Shown piece by piece: positions 12,975 to 19,090 of a stretch of 19,090 bases of DNA. Below the pieces are notes generated by a model. That model was not told the DNA's origin. It worked only from the letters and a program-made list of their open reading frames with translations, and made no database searches. The position numbers were made by a program, and so were the translations under genes. The stretch comes from Bacteroidales bacterium (GTDB lineage: Bacteria > Bacteroidota > Bacteroidia > Bacteroidales > Muribaculaceae). Where the stretch lies: positions 1 to 19,090 of the forward strand of contig SFOH01000040.1 of the NCBI GenBank assembly GCA_004552485.1, read 5' to 3'. Each line of letters opens with the position of its first letter. The first letter of the stretch is position 1.

Positions 12975-14450
12975 ATGACAGAAAACAACCCCGGAGGCCA
13001 GCCTCCGCACTCAACCAATCAAGAGACTCCCCAAACCCAGCGTCGCCCCGGCCTGCTCGTGTCACTGACGCCCGTCATCCTCCTGCTCGCGGCGCTGGTG
13101 GCCATCATCGTATTCGAAGGCTCGGACGCCATAAACTCCTGGTCGTCAGTGGCATTGTTAGGCGCTGCCGGCGTCGCTCTCGTCCTCGCCGCCGCCAAGG
13201 GCTGCCTCAGCAAAGCCGGCCTGCGCCACGGCCTGAAGACCTCGGGCACGCAGACGCTCCCCGCCGTGCCCCTGCTGGCGCTCATCGCCCTCGTGGCCAC
13301 CACGTGGATGCTCTCAGGGCTGGTGCCCACCTTCATCCACTACGGCCTGAAGGTGCTCAACCCCACATTCTTCCTGGTCATCACCTGCGTGGTGTGCGCC
13401 CTGGTGAGCGTGCTCACCGGCAGCTCGTGGACTACCATCGCCACCATGGGCGTCGCCTTCATCGGCATCGGTACGGCCATGGGCTACAGCCCCGGATGGG
13501 TCGCCGGCGCCATCATCTCCGGCGCCTATTTCGGCGACAAAATCTCGCCGCTCTCCGACACCACCGTCGTGGCCTCGTCGTCGGTCGGCGTCGAGCTGTT
13601 CACCCACATCCGCTACATGCTCATCACCACCGTTCCCTCGCTGATAATCGCCCTGGGCGTGTTCACCGTCGCCGGCGTGTGCTCGTCGCATAGCGTCGTC
13701 GACGCCGACCCTGAGCTTCACCGCACCCTGCTCGAGACGTTCAACATCTCGCCCTGGCTGCTGGTCATCCCCGTCATCACGCTGGCACTTATAGCACTGC
13801 GCGTGAAGACCATCTATGTGCTGGCAATCAGCGTGTGGCTCGGCCTGGGCGCGATGTTCATGTTCCAGCCGCAGCTCACCTCCGAGCTCAACATCGCGCA
13901 GGCGCTGTGGACCGACACCGAGTTCAAGACCGACTCGGCCGCCTTCAACAACCTGGCCTCGACCAGCGGCTTCCTGGGTATGCTTCCCACCATCGAGCTC
14001 GTGCTCGCCGCCATGATTTTCGGCGCCACGCTCATCGGCACGGGCATGATACGCTCCATCTCCGAGGCCTTTGTGAAACGCCTCCACCGCCGCACCGCCA
14101 TCGTGGGCGCCACCGTCGGCAGCGGCCTGGCGCTGAACGCCGCCACCGCCGACCAGTATCTGAGTCTGATTGTCGGCGCCAACATCTACCGCGATGTCTA
14201 CGGCCGCTCGCACCTCGAGAAGCGCCTGCTGAGCCGCACGCTCGAGGACAGCGTGTCGGTGACTTCGGTGCTCATTCCGTGGAACTCTTGCGGCGTGACG
14301 CAGGCGGCCGTGTTGGGCGTGCCCACGCTGATTTATCTGCCCTACTGCGTCTTCAACTGGCTCTCGCCGCTGATGTCGCTGGCCATAGCCGCACTGGGCG
14401 TGCGCATCCACCGTCACATTCCCGCAACGGCGCCCGCACGCGTGCGCTGA
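12975..14450 (+). CDS. nhaC: Na+/H+ antiporter of the NhaC family
   Basis: This gene encodes 491 residues. After a polar N terminus of about 25 residues the protein is a run of about a dozen hydrophobic helices in the inner membrane. Typical NhaC segments include LTGSSWTTIATMGVAFIGIG, ISGAYFGDKISPLSDTTVVA (the conserved acidic/polar core), LNAATADQYLSLIVGAN and LEDSVSVTSVLIPWNSCG. It exchanges cytoplasmic Na+ for external H+ and supports pH and salt balance. The length is normal for the family. The leader from the -7 box is about 130 nt and has no obvious Shine-Dalgarno site. Its stop is 1 nt from the stop of the convergent phospholipase gene. The related malate/lactate antiporters are the main alternative for substrate. 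Confidence 0.9.
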   Translation: MTENNPGGQPPHSTNQETPQTQRRPGLLVSLTPVILLLAALVAIIVFEGSDAINSWSSVALLGAAGVALVLAAAKGCLSKAGLRHGLKTSGTQTLPAVPLLALIALVATTWMLSGLVPTFIHYGLKVLNPTFFLVITCVVCALVSVLTGSSWTTIATMGVAFIGIGTAMGYSPGWVAGAIISGAYFGDKISPLSDTTVVASSSVGVELFTHIRYMLITTVPSLIIALGVFTVAGVCSSHSVVDADPELHRTLLETFNISPWLLVIPVITLALIALRVKTIYVLAISVWLGLGAMFMFQPQLTSELNIAQALWTDTEFKTDSAAFNNLASTSGFLGMLPTIELVLAAMIFGATLIGTGMIRSISEAFVKRLHRRTAIVGATVGSGLALNAATADQYLSLIVGANIYRDVYGRSHLEKRLLSRTLEDSVSVTSVLIPWNSCGVTQAAVLGVPTLIYLPYCVFNWLSPLMSLAIAALGVRIHRHIPATAPARVR

Positions 14451-14451
14451 C

Positions 14452-15309
14452 TCAGAAGTCGGAGAACAGGCGCGGCTTGATGACGATGCCGACGCGAAGC
14501 TGCGAGTGGAACTTGTTGTACTCCAGCAGGTCCTCGCCGTAGCCGTTGTAATACTGCATGAACAGGAACTGGTTGTCGCGCTTCCACAGCCGGTAGCTCA
14601 GCTCGATGATGCTGTTGTAGTTCAGATTCCAGCCACGGCGCTTGACGAGCGTGATGCCCAGGTTGAAGCGGCGGTTGGGGCTAAACATCTGCAGGCCAAC
14701 CTGATAGATGCCGCTGTAGTCGAGGATGTCCTTGTTGTTCATGCCGTCGACAATCGGAATCCAGAACTTTCCGTGGACCATGAGCATGGGGTCGACCATG
14801 ATGTTGGCGCCGAGCGAAATCTTGTTCCACGAGCGCGAGGCGTCCTCGTCGCGGCCGTTCGACTCGTGCTCGAGGCAGAGTATCACCTTGCCGATGAAGC
14901 GGTTCTTCACGAATAGCGGCTTGGCAAGGCCGATGCCGGGGTTGAAGTTGAGGTCGGTCATGGGCATCGACTTTTCGAGCACGTTCCACATAACCTTCTG
15001 TGTGTAAAAGAGATAAAGGTAGGTTCCGAGCGGCAGCGTCGACTTGGTCAGGCGCTGGGCAATCGAAATCTGAAACTTGATGTTCGTGTTTTTGCGCGTG
15101 ATTTTCGGGCCGATGGCCGGGCCGAAGATGAAGTAGTTGTCCTTGTAGATTCCGAAGTAGGGCTGATTGTCGAAGGCGCGGCGGATGCTGTCGGTGTCCA
15201 CCTTCTTGCCGGGCTCGGCCACAATCTGGGCGTGCACGGCCGAGGCGGCGCCCGCGGCGACGAGGGCGACGATCAGCATGAGCGTCTTTCTGAGCAGTTT
15301 CTTCAGCAT
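14452..15309 (-). CDS. pldA: Outer-membrane phospholipase A (OMPLA)
   Basis: This gene encodes 285 residues. A signal peptide (1-27, ending ASAVHA) is followed by alternating beta-strand segments of a 12-strand barrel, ending in a C-terminal aromatic residue (LFSDF). The catalytic motif is intact: LEHESNG then SRSWNK, giving H148, S150 and N162. The spacing equals that of the E. coli triad H142/S144/N156. The enzyme hydrolyses phospholipids that reach the outer leaflet of the outer membrane and helps preserve lipid asymmetry. It is transcribed leftward from a -7 box at 15368-15361. Convergence with nhaC at 1 nt means their transcripts may overlap. Confidence is high because of the exact triad spacing. 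Confidence 0.93.
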   Translation of the reverse strand: MLKKLLRKTLMLIVALVAAGAASAVHAQIVAEPGKKVDTDSIRRAFDNQPYFGIYKDNYFIFGPAIGPKITRKNTNIKFQISIAQRLTKSTLPLGTYLYLFYTQKVMWNVLEKSMPMTDLNFNPGIGLAKPLFVKNRFIGKVILCLEHESNGRDEDASRSWNKISLGANIMVDPMLMVHGKFWIPIVDGMNNKDILDYSGIYQVGLQMFSPNRRFNLGITLVKRRGWNLNYNSIIELSYRLWKRDNQFLFMQYYNGYGEDLLEYNKFHSQLRVGIVIKPRLFSDF

Positions 15310-15360
15310 CGGTTCTTATGAGGGACGACAAAAGCGGGCCCGCGCGGGCCTTTTCGGGGG

Positions 15361-15395
15361 CAAAGGTAATGATTTTTTCGGAGTTAGCGCCCAAA
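15361..15395 (-). promoter_or_regulatory. pldA promoter
   Basis: TACCTTTG (15368-15361, minus strand) is a -7 box, with TTTG at 15395-15392. Between it and the ATG (15309) the leader has a perfect 14-bp GC palindrome, ggcccgcgcgggcc, inside 15330-15355, bounded by A and T runs. It could fold as an attenuator-like hairpin. Confidence 0.6.
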
Positions 15396-15429
15396 GCGGG
15401 CGGTTTTTTCGCGTATGTGGGCCGCCGAA

Positions 15430-15461
15430 TTTGCGCGGATGCGAAATTTTTGCTAATTTTG
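15430..15461 (+). promoter_or_regulatory. Promoter of the large histidine kinase
   Basis: TTTG (15430-15433) and TAATTTTG (15454-15461) form a good -33/-7 pair with a 20-nt spacer. The leader to ATG 15544 is about 75 nt. Confidence 0.65.
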
Positions 15462-15543
15462 TTGTCATTCCGGCCAAACGCGTCGACCCCGGGCCCGAAC
15501 CCGGGGCGTGAGCGTGTGCCGTCCGACATCTGACCCATCAATC

Positions 15544-17706
15544 ATGAACACCATCCGCCTCAAAAGTCTCCTTGCCGCCGTCGTCCTGGCGCTGCTGACC
15601 GCCCTCCCCGCCGTGGCCCGACATGGTCTGAGCGACGCCCGCCGCGCCGTCCTCATGGACAGCGTCGAGCGCGAGCTTCAGCGCAGCTCGGTGCCGCGCG
15701 ACCGCCTGCGCCTGACCTACGACCTCTGCGACCTGTGCAGCTACCATGACCTTAACCCCTACCTCGAGCGTCTCTACAAGGCCGCCGTCGCCGCCCGCGA
15801 CACCGCCGCCATCTTCGACGCCCTGCGACAGCGCGCCAACAAATTCACCCTCCCCGACTCGACGCTGAACGTGGTGCTGAAGACGGCCGAGATGATGCCC
15901 GTGACGCCCGACCAGAAGGAGACGGTGACGTTCATACGCCTCAAACTGGCCGAGAAAGCCGCCCGAACCCTCAACGACACGCTGCGCGCCGAGAAACTCC
16001 ACGAGCTGGTGATGTCGTTCAGCGACGACAAGGTCGTTGACATCTACCGCCGCATCGAGATGCTGGGCACGCTATGCACCTTCCTCATGCGCGGCACCGG
16101 CGGCAAGCTCCTGTTCGACTATCTGAACGAGATGGAGGAAATCATCCGGCGCCTGCCGCCCGAACAGTATGCCCTGCGCAGCTACTTCTACACGACCGCC
16201 GCCAACGCCGCCGCGGCCGCCCTGCGCCCGCGCGAGGCTGTGCGCTACGACCGCGGCCTGCGCAAGATGATGGACTTCCTCGAGGAGAAATACCGCAAGG
16301 CCGGGCACCGTTTCCGCATCTATGACGTCTACCGCTATATGTCCGCGCGCCGTATGCTCGCGTGCTATAAGGCATTGATGCCCAAGGAGATTGAAGACTT
16401 ATACGCCATGACCGAACGGCTGACGGCCGCCAACAAGGACGTCGCCGACGATGTCGCCAAGAACCGCTTCAACGAGGGCATCCACGCTTTGGCCAATGGC
16501 GACTACGCCCTGGCCGTCACCTGTCTGAGTCAGGCCGCCGCCAACATGAAGGGCTACATCATCGAGCCCCTCGTGCTGCAGGCGCTCATCGAGGCGGCCA
16601 CGAAAACCGGCGACAAGCAGGCGCTCCTGGCTGCCTACCAGCAGTATGTGCCCCTCATGGAGAAGCGTGCCGCCGACCTTGACGAAGACCGCATCCTCGA
16701 ATATCAGATTCTCCACAATCTGGCCGAGCTGCGCGCCGCCAACACCAACCTCGCCGCCGACATCCACCGCTCCGAGGTCAGCAAGCGCCGCGCCATCGTC
16801 ACCGTCTCGGTCATCGGCATGGCCATCCTCGTCATCCTCCTCATCTGGCTGATGGCCGCATACGCCCGCGCACGCCGCCTGCTGCGCCGCCACGACGAGC
16901 TCAACAAGCAGCTGCTGACCGAGCGCGACAACCTCAAGACCGCCCACGCCGAGCTGGTCAGCGCCCGCGATGCCGCCCGCGAAGCCGAGCGCCGCACCGA
17001 GGACTTCGTCACCACCTTCTCCCACGAAATCTCCGAGCCCGCCAACGCCATCATCGGCTACAGCCAGCTCATCATCGACAGCGTCGAGGACAGCCGCCGC
17101 GCCGTCCTCGAGCGATTCCTCAAGATTGTGGAACTCAACGGTAACTTCCTGAAAACCATGGTGTGCGACGTGCTCGACGCCGCCGAGCTCGACACGGAGC
17201 ACGTGGTGCTCCGCCGCCTGATGTTCTCCATGAAGGAGGCCGTCGACTATGCCGTCGCCTCGGTGAGCATGCACCCCCACGAGGGCGTCACCGTCGAGGT
17301 GCGGTCCATGGAGGGGACGCCGGCCGACGCCATGATCGAGACCGACCAGTCGCGCTGCACCCAGGTGCTCATCAACCTCATCAACAACGCCTACAAATTC
17401 ACCCACGAGGGCAGCGTCCACATCCTCTACGGCGTCGACCGCGAGGCCAACCGCGCCATGTTCGTGGTGGAGGACACCGGCCCGGGCATCCCCGCCGACA
17501 AGCGCGAGGCCGTCTTCAACCGCTTCGAGAAGGTGTCGAAGAGCAGTCCCGGCGTGGGCCTGGGTCTGTTCGTGGCACGCCGCGTGGCACGCCTCCTGGG
17601 CGGCGACGTGGTGCTCGAGAACACCTCGAGGCGCGGCTCGCGATTCGTCTTCACCCTCCCGCTCACTGCCGCCGGCAGCGACACGGCCCATCTCGCTCAT
17701 CTCTAA
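15544..17706 (+). CDS. Sensor histidine kinase with large helical periplasmic domain
   Basis: This gene encodes 720 residues from ATG 15544; an upstream GTG adds a non-signal extension and is unlikely. A signal peptide (1-25, ending LPAVA) leads to a long periplasmic region (26-416) that is almost all helical and TPR-like. A membrane helix follows (417-438), then a coiled segment (440-485), HisKA and the ATPase domain. Conserved parts are H494 in TFSHEISEPANAIIGYSQLI, the N box NLINNAYKF (611-619), EDTGPGIP (643-650), FNRFEKV and GVGLGLFVARR (670-680). The H-box is unusual: the normal HEIRTP reads HEISEP here. There is no receiver domain and no response regulator beside it, so its partner is elsewhere. 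It probably senses an envelope signal through protein contacts of the TPR-like domain. Confidence 0.88.
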   Translation: MNTIRLKSLLAAVVLALLTALPAVARHGLSDARRAVLMDSVERELQRSSVPRDRLRLTYDLCDLCSYHDLNPYLERLYKAAVAARDTAAIFDALRQRANKFTLPDSTLNVVLKTAEMMPVTPDQKETVTFIRLKLAEKAARTLNDTLRAEKLHELVMSFSDDKVVDIYRRIEMLGTLCTFLMRGTGGKLLFDYLNEMEEIIRRLPPEQYALRSYFYTTAANAAAAALRPREAVRYDRGLRKMMDFLEEKYRKAGHRFRIYDVYRYMSARRMLACYKALMPKEIEDLYAMTERLTAANKDVADDVAKNRFNEGIHALANGDYALAVTCLSQAAANMKGYIIEPLVLQALIEAATKTGDKQALLAAYQQYVPLMEKRAADLDEDRILEYQILHNLAELRAANTNLAADIHRSEVSKRRAIVTVSVIGMAILVILLIWLMAAYARARRLLRRHDELNKQLLTERDNLKTAHAELVSARDAAREAERRTEDFVTTFSHEISEPANAIIGYSQLIIDSVEDSRRAVLERFLKIVELNGNFLKTMVCDVLDAAELDTEHVVLRRLMFSMKEAVDYAVASVSMHPHEGVTVEVRSMEGTPADAMIETDQSRCTQVLINLINNAYKFTHEGSVHILYGVDREANRAMFVVEDTGPGIPADKREAVFNRFEKVSKSSPGVGLGLFVARRVARLLGGDVVLENTSRRGSRFVFTLPLTAAGSDTAHLAHL

Positions 17707-17730
17707 GAAACTCATTACCAATCAATCGTT

Positions 17731-19017
17731 TTGGACTACCTCATACTTCCCCCCGAACAGATGCTGGAGACGCAGGTTCAGCTGCCTCTCAGCAAAAGTG
17801 AAAGCGCGCGGCGCATGATTATGGACGCCGTGAGCCACACCGTCAGCCCCGGCCCCGTGGCCGACTGCGACGACATCCGCGTGCTCGCCGACGCCCTCGC
17901 AGCCAATACCGCGTCCGGCGCCACGGTCGACGTCGGCGCCTCCGGCACGGCACTGCGCTTCCTCACCACCTACTTCGCAGCCACGCCCGGCACGGACATC
18001 ACCATCGACGGCTGCGAGCGCCTGCGCCAACGCCCCCTGTCGATTCTCATCGACGCCCTGCGCGCCATGGGCGCAGACATCGAGTGCCTCGGCAGCGAAG
18101 GCTTCGCACCCGTACGCATCCGCGGCCGTCAGCTCGCCGGCGGCGACATCGAAATCGACGCCTCCGTCAGCTCGCAGTTCGTCTCCGCGCTGATGATGAT
18201 GGGCCCGACGATGGCCGCCCCGCTCAACATCACGCTCACCAACAACATCGCTTCGGCGCCCTACATCCGCATGACGGCGCTGATGATGGAGGCCCGCGGC
18301 GCCGACGTCGAAATCGCCGGCCAGACCGTCCACGTCCGCCCCGGCGCCTACACCCTCCCCGGCGGTCCCGTCACCGCCGACTGGAGCGCCGCCTCCTACT
18401 GGTATGCCATCACGGCCGTCTCGGCCGGATGGGTGACGCTGCCCGGCCTCGAGGAGAACTCGCTGCAGGGCGACAGCGCCATGCGCCGCTACGGCGAGCA
18501 ACTGGGCGTGAACACCGACTTCGACGACGAAGACACTCCCGACGCCGCCGTCCTCTCCGCATCGCCCGAGCAGTACAGCCGCATCACCCTCGACATGACC
18601 GGCACCCCCGACCTCGTGCCCGCCATCGCCGTGGCCGCCTGCACCCTCGGAATCCCCTTCCATTTCACCGGCCTCGCCACGCTCCACGACAAGGAGTGCG
18701 ACCGCGTGGCGGCCCTTCAGCAGGAGATGCTGCGCCTGGGCTGCATCCTCGAGGCCGAAGACCGCGACTCGCTGGCATGGGACGGCCGCCGCGCCGTCGT
18801 CATCACCCGCCCCGTCATCGACACCCACGGCGACCACCGCATGGCCATGGCCTTCGCCTGCGTCGCCATCTTCGTCCCCGGCATCGTCATCCGCGACATC
18901 GAGGTCGTCGACAAGAGCTATCCCGGCTTCTGGCGCGACCTCACCGCCGCCGGCTTCACGCTGCATGAGTGGACGGGCGAGCCGCAGCAGCCGGCCGAGG
19001 AGGAGGCTCAGACATGA
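17731..19017 (+). CDS. aroA: 3-phosphoshikimate 1-carboxyvinyltransferase (EPSP synthase)
   Basis: This gene encodes 428 residues. The enzyme joins phosphoenolpyruvate and shikimate-3-phosphate in the sixth step of the shikimate pathway to aromatic amino acids. Substrate residues are visible: LSKSESARR (K22, S23, R27), GASGTALRFL (69-78), ASVSSQF with Q149, D294 in GTPDLVPAIA, KECDR (E322, R325), GDHRMAM (367-373) and K395 in VDKSYPGF. The start is TTG at 17731, chosen because MDYLILPPE aligns with the first strand of the family; the next in-frame ATG (17761) would remove it. Length is normal. The last residues are Glu/Ala-rich and extra. It starts 24 nt after the kinase stop and overlaps the next gene by 4 nt. 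Confidence 0.95.
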   Translation: MDYLILPPEQMLETQVQLPLSKSESARRMIMDAVSHTVSPGPVADCDDIRVLADALAANTASGATVDVGASGTALRFLTTYFAATPGTDITIDGCERLRQRPLSILIDALRAMGADIECLGSEGFAPVRIRGRQLAGGDIEIDASVSSQFVSALMMMGPTMAAPLNITLTNNIASAPYIRMTALMMEARGADVEIAGQTVHVRPGAYTLPGGPVTADWSAASYWYAITAVSAGWVTLPGLEENSLQGDSAMRRYGEQLGVNTDFDDEDTPDAAVLSASPEQYSRITLDMTGTPDLVPAIAVAACTLGIPFHFTGLATLHDKECDRVAALQQEMLRLGCILEAEDRDSLAWDGRRAVVITRPVIDTHGDHRMAMAFACVAIFVPGIVIRDIEVVDKSYPGFWRDLTAAGFTLHEWTGEPQQPAEEEAQT

Positions 19018-19090
19018 TCACGGTCTGCCTCATTCTCGTGGGCGTGCTCCTGGGTCTCGGCGCCGTCTGCTACGCCCACCAGAAACTCAC
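19014..19090 (+). CDS. Start of a membrane protein (3' truncated by the window)
   Basis: The ATG overlaps the aroA stop (ATGA), so the gene is translationally coupled to aroA. Twenty-five full codons are visible and encode a hydrophobic helix (ITVCLILVGVLLGLGAVCYA) followed by HQKLT. That is a signal anchor or first membrane segment. Too little is present to name a family. Confidence 0.6.
   Translation, partial: MITVCLILVGVLLGLGAVCYAHQKL

Noticed and set aside
16399..17721. 440-codon minus-strand frame opposite the large histidine kinase
   Set aside because: It is antisense to a gene with all kinase motifs; the translation is His/Val/Asp/Gly-rich without domains.

Overview
The window looks like a chromosome segment of a GC-rich member of the Bacteroidales. 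The reasons are the repeated promoter signature TAnnTTTG (the -7 box of the Bacteroidetes primary sigma factor), weak or absent Shine-Dalgarno sequences, a KorA with the gamma domain fused in front of the alpha domain, an RHS protein core of the Bacteroidetes type, and many lipoproteins. I cannot fix the family or genus from sequence alone. Most of the DNA is strongly GC-rich. Two stretches are clearly AT-rich: about 118-2260 and about 8282-8760.

Region 1 (1-2270) is the 3' end of an RHS polymorphic-toxin locus. The conserved RHS core ends at DPDG and is followed at once by an AT-rich variable tip with a JAB/JAMM metallopeptidase motif. Then come a 4-nt-overlapping exported protein (candidate immunity), a decayed reading frame with one in-frame stop (possible displaced tip), and a lipoprotein with a TonB-C-like domain. 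Region 2 (2270-5890) holds repeat-rich intergenic DNA and the leftward korA-korB operon (2-oxoacid:ferredoxin oxidoreductase). Region 3 (5700-8080) is a rightward OmpR-type response regulator and histidine kinase pair with overlapping genes.

Region 4 (8080-8953) has no conventional gene. Four copies of a 27-nt hairpin element flank an AT-rich island that may encode a leftward noncoding RNA of roughly 400 nt. The island has a promoter, a strong terminator, tetraloop hairpins and about six copies of a degenerate motif. Region 5 (8954-11095) carries three leftward envelope genes of unknown function. Region 6 (11157-12766) is a rightward membrane-anchored GH24 lysozyme followed by a lipoprotein.

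Region 7 (12785-15368) is NhaC Na+/H+ antiporter, convergent with outer-membrane phospholipase A; their stop codons are 1 nt apart. Region 8 (15430-19090) is a large orphan sensor histidine kinase, then aroA with a TTG start, then the first codons of a membrane protein that overlaps aroA by 4 nt. The best candidates for something undescribed are the RHS tip/immunity succession, the island RNA with its mirrored hairpin repeats, and the palindromes built into the promoters near 9500 and 12800.
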